A stretch of 59,134 nt of DNA from Bacillus cytotoxicus (lineage in GTDB: Bacteria > Bacillota > Bacilli > Bacillales > Bacillaceae_G). The notes below the pieces were generated by a model. It searched no databases. It was not told the DNA's origin and saw only the letters and a list, made by a program, of their open reading frames with translations. A program made the translations under genes and the position numbers. Below, in pieces: positions 27,044 through 35,977 of this stretch; position 1 is the first letter of the stretch, and the number at the start of each line of letters is the position of its first letter. The stretch is from positions 1 to 59,134 of the forward strand of contig NZ_JAMBOP010000029.1 of the NCBI RefSeq assembly GCF_023715645.1, given 5' to 3'.

Positions 27044-27783
27044 GTATAACCCCTCCTAATATATGTTCATGTAATTGTACCAAATTTTGAAATATTTAGT
27101 CATTGAGAAAGTTATTTTTCATGAAAATTCTATTGTTTTTTTGGAAAAAGAAATAACTTTTATTTTTACTTAGATTTTAAATTGTAAATTAAATCCATTG
27201 CTTTGTTGAATGAAATATACCTTAGTTTATTAATTGAAACTAGGCACTATTTTTTATCTATAAAAAATAGTGATAAATTTTTATACCTCTTAATTTACTA
27301 CAGGTATTTATATATATTTAAAGTAAAAGAAAATTTTAGGGAAACGGTATGTTGCTTGTCTTATTTAAAGCTAAGGAGGGGAGCAGTAAATACATTATGA
27401 TTTTTAATTCAAGTGTTGATTATAGCGATAAGTCTAAATATGGAATAATGGTTTTAGGGAAAGTGCCGGCGAACTATAAGAGGAAAAAATGAACCCAAAT
27501 ATTACTTATAAAAAGGGATAATGACATTTGTCTATCTTGGACAGGATGTTATTTGCTTATGTGTTATGTATGGTAATTTTACTGTTTTTTGTCATTTTGG
27601 GAATTACACTTTTTTATAGTTTTCCAGTAATGATATTTAATATATTTTGTACAATTTATCTTAATATGCGTTGTTTGAAAGGCAGAGATAAAGATATCTA
27701 TTTTAATAATGAAAAGTAAGTGGGAAGGATTTACGTCTATAAATGTTTGTTATCTAAAGAAATGATAATTTTTGGGGGGGAAG
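27044..27783. other. AT-rich gap with doubtful small ORFs
   Basis: A 31-codon frame at 27,397-27,492 begins with ATG 14 bp after AAGGAGGGG and reads MIFNSSVDYSDKSKYGIMVL; it may be a gene remnant. The longer frame at 27,203-27,400 has neither a site nor a plausible composition. The membrane ORF at 27,528 is listed separately. Confidence 0.3.
27528..27719 (+). CDS. Possible small membrane protein, 63 residues
   Basis: The frame starts with TTG after AAAAGGGATAATGACAT and reads MSILDRMLFAYVLCMVILLF and on to a second hydrophobic segment (FPVMIFNIFCTIYLN), ending in a basic tail. Two membrane helices are likely. The start is weak; the ATG at 27,546 is an alternative. Unknown function; it may be a relic. 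Confidence 0.4.
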   Translation: MSILDRMLFAYVLCMVILLFFVILGITLFYSFPVMIFNIFCTIYLNMRCLKGRDKDIYFNNEK

Positions 27784-28336
27784 GTGAAATGGGGAATAGA
27801 GGCAATTAAGAATATCGAATTCAATACTGCAGGGAATTACACTTATATACCTTTTGAAGATGAATATGAAAGTACCATGTGGACATACCTATCATTATCC
27901 TATCTTCAAAATTTTTTGGAGTCATCGGGATTAAGTAGGGAAGACATATTAGAGTTACTCCTGGCCAGTTTTAAGGGGGGATATGGGGAGCATTAGAGGC
28001 TGAAGACATTGATTTTATACGTAAGCTTACCAAACCAAGGAGATGTCTGGAGATAGTAGAGCAATTTAAGCTTATGGAATCAGCTGCTTTATATGAACCA
28101 AACATGGAATATAAATTAAGTTGGTTAAAAGTGCGATGGCAGAAAGGGTATTATGTATTTGCAAATTGCTAAAAATCAAATATCAGTTTCATTTACATTC
28201 AATAGGTAATTGGTATGCTTGGCTAAATCATTTAAAAGAAGAACAACATAGTTGGTTCACATTTGTAAATGAATTATTTAAAGGCTTTCCAAGAGTTTTT
28301 TTTAACGATAAAGCGTTTTTGATGATTAAGCTTTGA
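27784..28336 (+). pseudogene. Decayed gene with at least two frame changes
   Basis: After a G-rich site, GTG at 27,784 opens a frame (KWGIEAIKNIEFNTAGNYTY ... FLESSGLSREDILELLLASF) that stops at 27,996. Coding-like sequence continues in the -1 frame past a G6 run (ALEAEDIDFIRKLTKPRRCL ... WLKVRWQKGYYVFANC) and then in a third frame (FHLHSIGNWYAWLNHLKEEQ, HSWFTFVNELFKGF) into the neighbouring gene. Continuity of plausible protein across three frames indicates one broken gene. The family is not recognised. Confidence 0.45.
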
Positions 28337-28714
28337 TGGTGAACGAAAAGCTATGAAATACCACAAAACGTTAACGATTAAAGAAGCTATGCAAAGTACT
28401 AGTAAAATAGGGGACTTACCCATCGTTAAAATGGCTACAAGTATTGTCAAGGTTGCGAGAATCCCAAATCCACAAAAAACGGCCATGACAATTTTCATTA
28501 CATTTACTCCTACAATATATAAAATTAAAGGCGGGATATAAAATACAAGAACCATACTAATACTTGCCCACATATTGGAATTACCAAACTTATTAGCGTT
28601 AGGTCCGGAATCAGCAAGTTGAGAAAGTGAAGTTGCAACTAGGATAGAACAAAATAGTAATGCGGAAACTAAAGTCATGAAAATAATACGAGATTTGTTT
28701 GTTTCATTTGTCAC
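28274..28714 (-). CDS. DUF5391-like membrane protein, 146 residues
   Basis: Four hydrophobic helices (IIFMTLVSALLFCSILVATS, SISMVLVFYIPPLILYIVGV, IVMAVFCGFGILATLTILVA, ILLVLCIASLIVNVLWYFIA) follow a short polar start. The LSQLADSGPNANKFGNSNMW segment after helix 1 is what I associate with DUF5391 of Bacillus. RBS AAAGGAATG before the ATG. The last 20 residues run into the decayed convergent gene and may be non-native. Function unknown. Confidence 0.65.
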   Translation of the reverse strand: MTNETNKSRIIFMTLVSALLFCSILVATSLSQLADSGPNANKFGNSNMWASISMVLVFYIPPLILYIVGVNVMKIVMAVFCGFGILATLTILVAILTMGKSPILLVLCIASLIVNVLWYFIAFRSPSKLNHQKRFIVKKNSWKAFK

Positions 28715-28825
28715 ATTCCTTTCAAATTATAATATTTTCCATATTATAACATATATATTTAAAAACGGTAATTTTAGATGTTAGGTAGATTAATATTTAA
28801 AAATAAAAACAGAGTATGTAAAGCG

Positions 28826-30013
28826 TTACATACTCTGTTTTGTATGAAATACATTTTCATCCTTTGTAACAGACCGATTTAAAAAATGAAGAAGTGAAAA
28901 TCCAACAACGCCTAAAAGACCAAAAATAATCCAGGGAAAACTCATATTTTGCCAATACTTTGTAAAGAAAGTTCCCGTATAGTTTCCAATCGTAAATCCA
29001 AGGGCAAGTGATAGTTGGAAGAAACCAAAATAGGTTGCTGTGTATTGTTCGTTGCTAAAGTTTGCCACCGCAATATCCGCATTAGGTAATACAAGTGTTT
29101 CTCCGATCGTAAATAAAATAACACACACTAGTAGCCAATTTGGATGAAAAGAAAATGGGATAAGTAGAAAAGATAGTCCCATTAGTAATACACCATATTT
29201 TACAAGAGAAAGCGCATGATATTTTTTGAAGAGATATTTAAATGCAATCATAAATAAAAACCCTGTAATCGCGTTTATTGTAATGACGAGTCCTACTAAG
29301 TTTTGATCGTGGCTTAAGTTATTCATATGAAGTGGTAATGCAACCGTAAGTTGTGTAAACATCGTATAAAAAAACACCATGATCAGTGAAAAGGATAAAA
29401 AGAGTTTGTTTTGACCAGCCACTTTTAAACCTGTTAAAAGTTGTGTTTCGTGCACTGTAACATGAAAGTGAGATCTAAGAAGAAAAAATAGGAATGCTAA
29501 AACTAACATAAGTGATCCGGTAAAGATAAATGGATACATTGGATTCAAGCGGAGTAATATACTCCCTATGATCGGCCCAATTATTGCTCCGCCATTTAAA
29601 AAGAGATTCAAGTATGTAAAAGTATCTTTTCTTATATGAGCTGGTTGAGAGCCAAAGACAGCGCGTGCAGAAGGTTCATAGAAAGCTGTACCGAATCCAA
29701 CGAATATTGTTGCAAGCATAATGGTGTGAAATCCAGAAAATATTCCTAAAGCAAGAAACCCGATACCTCGTAACATCATTCCGGCTATCATCATTGTAAT
29801 ATAGCCGATCCGATCGGCAAGTATTCCAGTACATAATGGAAATACTCGAGAAGTAATCGTAAGAGCTGTTAAAATGGTACCAACTTGCATGGCAGAAAAA
29901 TGTAAAGAATTAGATAAATAGATAGCTAGAAAAGCCATCACGGCAAAATGACCGAGCGTCATAAAAAAAGAAGAAAATAATACAAAACGAATCGATAATG
30001 AAAAAGATCTCAA
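28826..30013 (-). CDS. MFS transporter (12-TM, drug-efflux-like)
   Basis: This 395-residue protein has the Major Facilitator layout: TM1 with FVLFSSFFMTLGHFAVMAFL, the loop motif GILADRIG between TM2 and TM3, and two six-helix halves. The TTG at 30,013 is chosen because AAAGGAG is 8 bp upstream; the longer frame from 30,139 would run through the shared promoter and operator. Divergent from a CGNR-type regulator, which may control it through the palindrome at 30,029-30,060. Substrate unknown. Confidence 0.85.
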   Translation of the reverse strand: MRSFSLSIRFVLFSSFFMTLGHFAVMAFLAIYLSNSLHFSAMQVGTILTALTITSRVFPLCTGILADRIGYITMMIAGMMLRGIGFLALGIFSGFHTIMLATIFVGFGTAFYEPSARAVFGSQPAHIRKDTFTYLNLFLNGGAIIGPIIGSILLRLNPMYPFIFTGSLMLVLAFLFFLLRSHFHVTVHETQLLTGLKVAGQNKLFLSFSLIMVFFYTMFTQLTVALPLHMNNLSHDQNLVGLVITINAITGFLFMIAFKYLFKKYHALSLVKYGVLLMGLSFLLIPFSFHPNWLLVCVILFTIGETLVLPNADIAVANFSNEQYTATYFGFFQLSLALGFTIGNYTGTFFTKYWQNMSFPWIIFGLLGVVGFSLLHFLNRSVTKDENVFHTKQSM

Positions 30014-30028
30014 AGTATTCACTCCTTT

Positions 30029-30060
30029 TGTTAACCATCTATTATTTTTAACGGTTAACA
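30029..30060. promoter_or_regulatory. Palindromic operator between the MFS and CGNR genes
   Basis: TGTTAACC (30,029-30,036) and GGTTAACA (30,053-30,060) are a perfect 8-bp inverted repeat with 16 bp between, in the short divergent promoter region and immediately upstream of the MFS ribosome binding site. It is a candidate site for the neighbouring regulator. Confidence 0.5.
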
Positions 30061-30124
30061 ATTTTATGTTATGATTATACTGAAAATAAGAGATAAAGTA
30101 AACTTTGGAAAGTTGGTGGTGATT

Positions 30125-30673
30125 TTGAGTAACAATCAAACTGCACCAGAGATGTTAGAAAGTATAAGGGTATTTTTAAATACATGGAGAATTCCAAATG
30201 AGACGAGAGAACCAGTTGATTTTTTTGAATCAGAAGAAGATATACATCAGTTTATGATGGAGAAGTGGAATGAAAAACTGCCTTTTGGTTCAGTGAGGGA
30301 AGTGAAACATTTCCGCGATACGATTCGTGAGGCAGTGGAGAAACGAAAGCCGTTAAAGCCATTATTTGAAAAATATCCGTTGCAAGTAATGACGATGGAT
30401 GAAGCAGATATGATTACATACAAAGCAATTGGTGAGGAAAATTTGTATACATTTCTATTACGAATTATTGTCTTAGCAATTACAGACAAACAGTGGGAGA
30501 GATTGAAAGCTTGTCCAGATTGTAAATGGGTGTTTTACGATCAATCTCGTAACGGTAGTAAACGTTGGTGCGGCATGTATGCGGAAGGAGAAGCAGGACG
30601 AGCTTGCGGGACAATCGCAAAAGTAAAAAGGCACCGGGCGAAGAGAAAAGCAACTTCAAGTTATATAAAATAG
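30125..30673 (+). CDS. CGNR zinc-finger-type regulator (ABATE domain), 182 residues
   Basis: An N-terminal helical ABATE-like domain (MLESIRVFLNTWRIPNETRE ... MDEADMITYKAIGEENLYTF) precedes a C-terminal Cys-rich finger: CPDCKWVFYDQSRNGSKRWC, then CGTIAKVKRHRAKRK. The usual CGNR signature is CGTI here and an eight-residue insert (AEGEAGRA) precedes it, so the finger is a variant. These proteins are probably DNA-binding regulators. TTG at 30,125 with GGTGGTGAT is preferred over the long frame from 30,071. The divergent MFS gene is the likely target. Confidence 0.75.
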   Translation: MSNNQTAPEMLESIRVFLNTWRIPNETREPVDFFESEEDIHQFMMEKWNEKLPFGSVREVKHFRDTIREAVEKRKPLKPLFEKYPLQVMTMDEADMITYKAIGEENLYTFLLRIIVLAITDKQWERLKACPDCKWVFYDQSRNGSKRWCGMYAEGEAGRACGTIAKVKRHRAKRKATSSYIK

Positions 30674-30709
30674 CGGAAGCCTTGCAGTCATGCAAGGCTT
30701 CCGCTATTT
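30672..30709. terminator. Bidirectional terminator between convergent genes
   Basis: AGCGGAAGCCTTGCA with TGCAAGGCTTCCGCT forms a perfect 15-bp stem, A-rich on the left and T-rich on the right, serving the CGNR gene and the small minus-strand gene. Confidence 0.8.
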
Positions 30710-30711
30710 TC

Positions 30712-30855
30712 TTACTTTTTATCTTGAACGATATGCTGCATAAAATATTTGTGTTGAATGCAACTTGCTGTTTTGGCTGTATAATACGGACGTTGTTGTT
30801 CTAATTTTACTCTTTGCTCCATTGTTTTCTTTTCATGGTCGGATGTACGTAACAT
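30712..30855 (-). CDS. Hypothetical 47-residue protein downstream of a c-di-AMP riboswitch
   Basis: The ATG at 30,855 has a strong AAAGGAG site 8 bp upstream. The protein is basic and Gln-rich (MLRTSDHEKKTMEQRVKLEQ ... YYTAKTASCIQHKYFMQHIV), without membrane segments. It is the only gene between the riboswitch (30,949-31,085, same strand) and a terminator, so it appears to be its regulated target. No family recognised. Confidence 0.55.
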   Translation of the reverse strand: MLRTSDHEKKTMEQRVKLEQQRPYYTAKTASCIQHKYFMQHIVQDKK

Positions 30856-30948
30856 GAAAATCATCTCCTTTTATCTAACAATATTTAAGTAAAATAAGAA
30901 ACATACTGTTAGAGTTAAGGAGGAATGCTATGTAGCATAAGTAAAAAA

Positions 30949-31085
30949 CACCTTCCTCTCTCAATGCGCTTACGAGGTTAGCTGTCGGACTCGGAATGTG
31001 AGAGTATCCCTACTAAAAAAGACTCGCCCCAAGTGGTATATGCCACAGAAATGGTTTCCCCGCTCCAAAATTTGGATTCAGCAAA
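30949..31085 (-). promoter_or_regulatory. c-di-AMP riboswitch (ydaO/yuaA type)
   Basis: Read on the minus strand, the conserved blocks appear in order: GCGGGGAAACCA, TTGGGGCGAGTC, TAGGGATACTC, CCGAGTCCGACAGCTAACCT, CGTAAGCG and GAGAGGAAGG. These match the ydaO-type aptamer, usually an OFF switch that lowers expression of K+ uptake or cell-wall genes when c-di-AMP is high. Downstream, ATGCTACATAGCAT and GGAGG-complementary sequence could form the expression platform. The gene behind it is only 47 codons. Confidence 0.8.
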
Positions 31086-31131
31086 AGGTTATATATGAAA
31101 TAAATTAACATATTTATCCAAAGTAATCAAT

Positions 31132-31584
31132 TTATTTTAGCTTTTTTAGCTGTACAAGAACGAGACCGTCTGATAATGTAATTTCTTTTGTTTCTATAAA
31201 ATTATGTTTCTTATATAAAGAAAGCGCAGGCGTGTTTTTCTTACCGGTTTGCACAATATAATTCGTTGTTTCTTCATGTAGTTGAAATAGGTGTTGCAAT
31301 AGTGCGGTTGCAACTCCTTTATGAAAATACGTAGGAGAAACAACGAGGCGATGAATATCAACGACATCATCCCCATATAAAAACGAAATAAATCCAGCTA
31401 AGTTATCATCAATGAAGTATCCATAAAAGACTTCATTACAATTTTGAATATCAGTAATTGTGTCATATAATCGCGGAATTGAATTGTTTTGAAGGTATTG
31501 TGCCTCAACTTTATATGCGGGAATTTGAACTTCTAAAATTTCCGCGGCTTCTTCAATAGAAGAAGGAGATAATTTTCGAATCAT
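31132..31584 (-). CDS. GNAT-family N-acetyltransferase
   Basis: This 150-residue protein has the acetyl-CoA binding core: beta4 VDIHRLVVSPTYFHKGVATA (the V-x-P...KGVA loop, a Q/R-x-x-G-x-A variant), and beta5-alpha4 NTPALSLYKKHNFIET. Substrate (small molecule or protein amine) cannot be predicted. RBS AAAGGAGGCC. It ends 47 bp before the riboswitch, which belongs to the next gene. Confidence 0.85.
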   Translation of the reverse strand: MIRKLSPSSIEEAAEILEVQIPAYKVEAQYLQNNSIPRLYDTITDIQNCNEVFYGYFIDDNLAGFISFLYGDDVVDIHRLVVSPTYFHKGVATALLQHLFQLHEETTNYIVQTGKKNTPALSLYKKHNFIETKEITLSDGLVLVQLKKLK

Positions 31585-31648
31585 ATGAAGGCCTCCTTTT
31601 ATGAAAAGAGTGAGAATCTTATATTCTCACTCTTTCGTATTATTATTT

Positions 31649-32803
31649 TTACATTTTTACAAGTAATTGATTAGCATATTGACGTGCCCATTGATCAGCT
31701 GCTAATACCTCATCTAATGAAGGATTCGTAATATTATGATGAGCTTCTAATGCAGAATAGATTGTTTTTTCAATGTCAAAAAATGAAATTTTATCTTGTA
31801 AATATAAGGCGTTTGCAATTTCATTAGCAGCATTTAATACAGCTGGAGTTGTCCCGCCGATTCTCCCAGATTCATAGGCATAGTGAAGGCATGGGAATTT
31901 CTCGAAATCAGGTTTTTCAAAATGCAAGCTGCCAACTTCTAATAAATTTAATTTTTTAAAAGAAGATGCTAAACGCGATGGATAGTGGAATGCATATTGA
32001 ATAGGCATACGCATATCAGATGCCCCAAGCTGAGCCATAATAGAGCCATCTACAAACTCGACAAGAGAGTGAATAATGCTTTTTTTATGAATCATAACAT
32101 CGATTTTTCCATAAGGAACATCAAATAACCAACGTGCTTCCATTACTTCAAATCCTTTATTTAGTAATGTTGCACAGTCAATTGTTAATTTTGCTCCCAT
32201 AAGCCAGTTTGGATGTTTTAGTGCATCGTTCGCTTTGAGAAATTTCATTTCTTCACGTGTTTTATCTCTAAATGCACCGCCAGACGCTGTTACAATTAAC
32301 TTTTCAATCTCTTTATTATTTTCACCATTTAAGCATTGGAAAATAGCAGAATGTTCGCTATCAACAGGAATAAGGCGACAATGATTTTTCTTTGCTAATT
32401 CTGTAACAATATGGCCTGCTGCCACTAATGTTTCTTTATTAGCAATCGCAATATCTTTTCTCGCTTTTAATGCCTCGATTGTGGGAAGTAGTCCTGCTAC
32501 ACCAACGACAGAAGTTAACACAAGATTACTACCCGGATGCGTAGCAACTTCAATCAAGCCATCTTCTCCGTATACAACTTTTGTAGAAGTGGAAATTCGT
32601 GAGCGTAGTCTATCTGCTAATTCTTTCGTACCTACGCTTACAATGCGCGGCTGAAAGGTTAGGATTTGTTGTTCTAGCATATCAATATTTTCATTTGCAG
32701 TTAAACCAATAATTTGAAATTGTTCTGGGTGAGCAGCAACTACATCTAGAGCCGATGTTCCAATCGAACCAGTTGATCCTAAAATTGAAATGTATTTTAC
32801 CAT
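31649..32803 (-). CDS. dxr: 1-deoxy-D-xylulose 5-phosphate reductoisomerase (probable paralog)
   Basis: A 384-residue NADPH-dependent enzyme of the MEP isoprenoid pathway converting DXP to MEP. The N-terminal Rossmann motif [15 protein letters not shown], the metal site [18 protein letters not shown], the flexible loop [20 protein letters not shown] (Trp covering the active site) and [11 protein letters not shown] are all present. The gene is not in the usual uppS-cdsA-dxr-rseP cluster, so it is probably the second dxr gene known from the B. cereus group. RBS ACGGAGGA. Monocistronic. Confidence 0.93.
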   Translation of the reverse strand: MVKYISILGSTGSIGTSALDVVAAHPEQFQIIGLTANENIDMLEQQILTFQPRIVSVGTKELADRLRSRISTSTKVVYGEDGLIEVATHPGSNLVLTSVVGVAGLLPTIEALKARKDIAIANKETLVAAGHIVTELAKKNHCRLIPVDSEHSAIFQCLNGENNKEIEKLIVTASGGAFRDKTREEMKFLKANDALKHPNWLMGAKLTIDCATLLNKGFEVMEARWLFDVPYGKIDVMIHKKSIIHSLVEFVDGSIMAQLGASDMRMPIQYAFHYPSRLASSFKKLNLLEVGSLHFEKPDFEKFPCLHYAYESGRIGGTTPAVLNAANEIANALYLQDKISFFDIEKTIYSALEAHHNITNPSLDEVLAADQWARQYANQLLVKM

Positions 32804-32937
32804 AATAAATCCTCCGTAGTTGATTGAATCTTTTCCGTAAACTTATATGTAATTAGATAAAAAAAGGAAAACTCCTGCTTGATAAGACAGAAAGTTTCCT
32901 TTTATCTAAAAAATAATTGTGGTACAATAAGGAAAAA

Positions 32938-33175
32938 ATTAAAGAAAAAGTGATGAAAGAGAAGAGTACATATTTGGAACTTCACAGAGAACTGATGGTT
33001 GGTGGGAATCAGTAAGGGGAAAATATGGAATGGGCTCTGGAGCTGCAAAGCCGAATTGAGTAGGTTTTGACGGTTGTTTCGACGTTATTCGAATCATAAA
33101 GAGAACTATGAATTTGTAGTTAATAAAGGTGGTACCGCGGGAGTCCCTCGTCCTTTTTAGGATTGAGGGGCTTTT
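32938..33175 (+). promoter_or_regulatory. T-box riboswitch, Trp specifier
   Basis: A stem I region (GAACTGATGGTTGGTGGGAA ...) contains GAATGGGCTC with a TGG Trp codon at 33,031-33,033. The T-box core AAAGGTGGTACCGCGGGAG is at 33,126-33,144 (bulge binding the uncharged tRNA acceptor end), then a terminator GTCCCTCGTCC ... GGATTGAGGGGCTTTTTT up to 33,175. Uncharged tRNA-Trp would favour the antiterminator and expression of trpS. Confidence 0.93.
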
Positions 33176-33199
33176 TTGTATGTTAAAGGAGGAGAAGTT

Positions 33200-34186
33200 G
33201 TGAATAAAAAAGTTATGTTAACTGGAATTAAACCAACTGGACATCCGCATCTTGGAAACTATATTGGAGCAATTAAACCAGCGTTGCATCTTTCTAAACA
33301 AAGAGAAGGAGAAGCGTTATATTTTATAGCCGATTATCATGCATTGAATGCCGTACAAGATCCAAAGAAATTTCGTGAATATACGAAAGAAGTAGCAGCA
33401 ACGTGGTTATCATTAGGTTTAGATGAGTATGTAATCTTTTATCGTCAATCGGATGTACCAGAAATCTTAGAATTATACTGGATTTTAGCGTGCCTTACTC
33501 CGAAAGGCTTAATGAACCGTGCTCATGCTTACAAGGCAAAGGTTGATCAAAATATAGAAGCAGGAGTAGATGTAGATACTGGTGTAAACATGGGATTATA
33601 TACGTATCCCATTTTAATGGCAGCTGATATTTTATTATTTCAATCAAACTACGTTCCAGTTGGAAAAGATCAAATTCAGCATGTAGAAATTGCGAGAGAT
33701 ATTGCTTCGTATTTTAATAATACGTTTGGAGAAATCTTTGTACTGCCCGAGTATATCATTCAAGAAGAAGGGGCGATTGTACCAGGTCTTGATGGACGGA
33801 AAATGAGTAAGAGCTATGGAAATGTCATTCCGTTATTTGAAGAACAAGAAAAGCTAAAAAAACTTATTTTTAAAATCAAAACAGATTCTTCCTTACCAAG
33901 TGAACCGAAGGAACTTGAAACATTATTTATGTTGTATAAAGAATTTGCAACAGTTGAGGAAGTCGCAATCATGAAAAATAAATACGCAACAGGTATCGGC
34001 TGGGGGGATGTAAAAAAAGAGCTATTCCGCGTTATCAATCGTGAGTTAGAAGAGCCGAGAAAGAAATATGAACTGTATATGAATGAGCCGCGTTTACTTC
34101 AAGAAGCATTGGAAAAAGGAGTAGAGCGGGCAAGGAAAATTGCACGGGTGAATTTAGCGGAAATAAAAAAACGGATTGGGTGTTAA
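33200..34186 (+). CDS. trpS: Tryptophanyl-tRNA synthetase (probable second copy)
   Basis: This 328-residue class I synthetase has the HIGH-type motif HPHLGNYIGAIKPAL, the KMSKS loop (DGRKMSKSYGN) and TrpRS-specific YFIADYHALN and GVNMGLYTYPILMAADILLF segments. GTG at 33,200 with AAAGGAGGAG is the start; the frame upstream to 33,176 lies in the terminator region. The T-box leader matches its amino acid. The B. cereus group has two TrpRS; this T-box-driven one is likely the auxiliary enzyme. Confidence 0.93.
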   Translation: MNKKVMLTGIKPTGHPHLGNYIGAIKPALHLSKQREGEALYFIADYHALNAVQDPKKFREYTKEVAATWLSLGLDEYVIFYRQSDVPEILELYWILACLTPKGLMNRAHAYKAKVDQNIEAGVDVDTGVNMGLYTYPILMAADILLFQSNYVPVGKDQIQHVEIARDIASYFNNTFGEIFVLPEYIIQEEGAIVPGLDGRKMSKSYGNVIPLFEEQEKLKKLIFKIKTDSSLPSEPKELETLFMLYKEFATVEEVAIMKNKYATGIGWGDVKKELFRVINRELEEPRKKYELYMNEPRLLQEALEKGVERARKIARVNLAEIKKRIGC

Positions 34187-34216
34187 TGTGAAAAGGAACC
34201 AATTGACTTGGTTCCT

Positions 34217-34672
34217 TTAATCAAGATTGCTCTTTATAAATGTATCTAAAACTAATTTATGCACCGATCCAATATTCGTAGGGAGATCATAGATAGAAAA
34301 GAATCGCAAATCTTTTGATTCAGCGTGATCAATCTGTAATGTTCCTTCAAAATCACGACAAATATATGTAACGAGAACACCATGTACTTGATCTCCATTT
34401 GGATAAATATTAAAAAATTCTTTTCCAGAAAAGGTTTGAAATGGTTCTAAATATTTCACGGTTAACCCTGTTTCCTCATAGACTTCTCGCTTAGCAGCCT
34501 CTTCTAACGTTTCACCGCATTCAAGGGCACCGCCAATTATGCCCCAACAGTTGTAATCACTGCGAAGTTGAAGGAGAACTTCATTATTATTGTTTAATAT
34601 AATCACATGTGAACCTACTAGAATGAGTGGACGATTCCCAACTAATTTACGCATTTCTTCGATATATCCCAT
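34217..34672 (-). CDS. NUDIX hydrolase
   Basis: A 151-residue protein with a complete Nudix box, GGALECGETLEEAAKREVYE followed by ETGL, fitting GX5EX7REUXEEXGU. Members hydrolyse nucleoside diphosphates linked to another moiety. The substrate is unknown. A hairpin AAGGAACCAATTGACTTGGTTCCTT (34,193-34,217) overlaps the 3' end as terminator for this gene and trpS. Confidence 0.92.
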   Translation of the reverse strand: MGYIEEMRKLVGNRPLILVGSHVIILNNNNEVLLQLRSDYNCWGIIGGALECGETLEEAAKREVYEETGLTVKYLEPFQTFSGKEFFNIYPNGDQVHGVLVTYICRDFEGTLQIDHAESKDLRFFSIYDLPTNIGSVHKLVLDTFIKSNLD

Positions 34673-34697
34673 ATAGACACCTTATCCTTTGTTTATA

Positions 34698-34814
34698 TTA
34701 CATATGTACAAATTGTAAATATGTTTCGTATGGAGTGAATCCTAACTTTTCTAAAATTGGAGCAGAATGCCCTTTCTTTCCTGACATGTTGCTAAAATAA
34801 TTCCTCCATGTATT
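34698..34814 (-). pseudogene. C-terminal remnant of a GNAT-like acetyltransferase
   Basis: The minus strand, directly after the DUF2785 stop, encodes NTWRNYFSNMSGKKGHSAPI then LEKLGFTPYETYLQFVHM and a stop. The pattern KGHSAPILEKLGFTPYE..LQF is like the end of a GNAT acetyltransferase. No start or N-terminal domain remains. It seems to be a leftover fused against the neighbouring gene end. Confidence 0.4.
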
Positions 34815-35652
34815 AATAAAATGATGGCAGTTCTTTTAACATTACTTCTGCTTGTGATGCTGTGTAAGTTAACTGAATGTTGTGTCCTGTTCTGAAATAT
34901 AAACTGCGTAAGAAAGTTTTCACATTTGTGCATAGATTACAATATTCATTGATTGGAAGTCTTGTTTTATATATTGGCAATAAGTTTAATTTGACACGAA
35001 TAATCTCAAATAGCTGCTTTTGTGGGAACCCATTTGATATCATGGAAAGAAGAGGAGTAATAATACGCTCATCTTCATCAAAATGATACACAATAGAATA
35101 AACGAATATTTTATTTAAAAGACAATGCGTTAGTTCCTCGTAACATTGCTTTGGAAGTTTTGGATTATGAATAAGGGCATCAAAAGCATCCGCTGCATGA
35201 GCGACACTATGCGCCCAGCCGTGCGGGTCTACATATCCTCTTAAATCCATTTCTTGGTTCATATAATCTACCAATTTTTCTTTTACGGTAAAAATCGTTT
35301 CTTGTGTTAAAAAATTTGTTTTATTATCTGCACATAATATTAATGCAATTAATAACGTTGTGAAAGAACGTGTAAACACGTTATCATTTTTATTAGATGT
35401 GATGCCGCAAAATAAGTATTGTTCTTCTAAAGTTAGCGTAAGTAATTTTTCTAACTGATCTGTATCGAAATAATTACGTGAAATAAAGTAAGAAAAGGTA
35501 GAATAAATCAATTGATCACGTAAATAGCTGTCTAACGTACCAATATGCTCAAGCATATGTAAGCTTAATTGATTTAAATCGATATTTTGAGGCAATAAAT
35601 ATCCGTTTTTTTGAATCGTTTCTAATAATTGCTGCAACATAATGGTATTCAA
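34813..35652 (-). CDS. DUF2785 domain-containing protein, 279 residues
   Basis: An all-helical protein. The diagnostic segment is MDLRGYVDPHGWAHSVAHAADAFDAL with conserved His residues that could bind metal. Family function unknown. The protein is full length. The start at 35,652 is preceded by TAAGGAGGAATTTCATTG, so an ATG a few codons in (35,640) is a possible alternative. Confidence 0.85.
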   Translation of the reverse strand: MNTIMLQQLLETIQKNGYLLPQNIDLNQLSLHMLEHIGTLDSYLRDQLIYSTFSYFISRNYFDTDQLEKLLTLTLEEQYLFCGITSNKNDNVFTRSFTTLLIALILCADNKTNFLTQETIFTVKEKLVDYMNQEMDLRGYVDPHGWAHSVAHAADAFDALIHNPKLPKQCYEELTHCLLNKIFVYSIVYHFDEDERIITPLLSMISNGFPQKQLFEIIRVKLNLLPIYKTRLPINEYCNLCTNVKTFLRSLYFRTGHNIQLTYTASQAEVMLKELPSFY

Positions 35653-35977
35653 TGAAATTCCTCCTTATTATAACATTATCGATAAGATCCCTTTTCTTGA
35701 CGGAAGATTGCTGTCAAAAACATCAAACTTCTAGTATTCTACATATTCATAAAAACTCCTGCTTATGAAATAAAAAGCTTGTTATTTGAAAAATGTACAG
35801 AAAACGGTTATAGAATGAATCAATTTTTTGATATGGAACCGACTTTTCTAGATATACAAGAAATGTTTTCTCTATATTTATAAATTGATTACAAAATGTC
35901 ATGAAATATATAAGACGAGTTACATAATGTGATATACAATAATGGTTAGAAACGGAAGAGAAAGTGATAGGTGAAAA
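35653..35977. other. Divergent promoter region, no gene
   Basis: It lies between divergent genes. A possible promoter for the phosphatase gene, GTTACA with TACAAT (about 35,918-35,942), ends 35 bp before its ATG. Nothing else is recognisable. Confidence 0.35.

Noticed and set aside
30071-30124. Upstream extension of the CGNR-type gene
   Set aside because: It runs through the divergent promoter region; TTG at 30,125 has the RBS.
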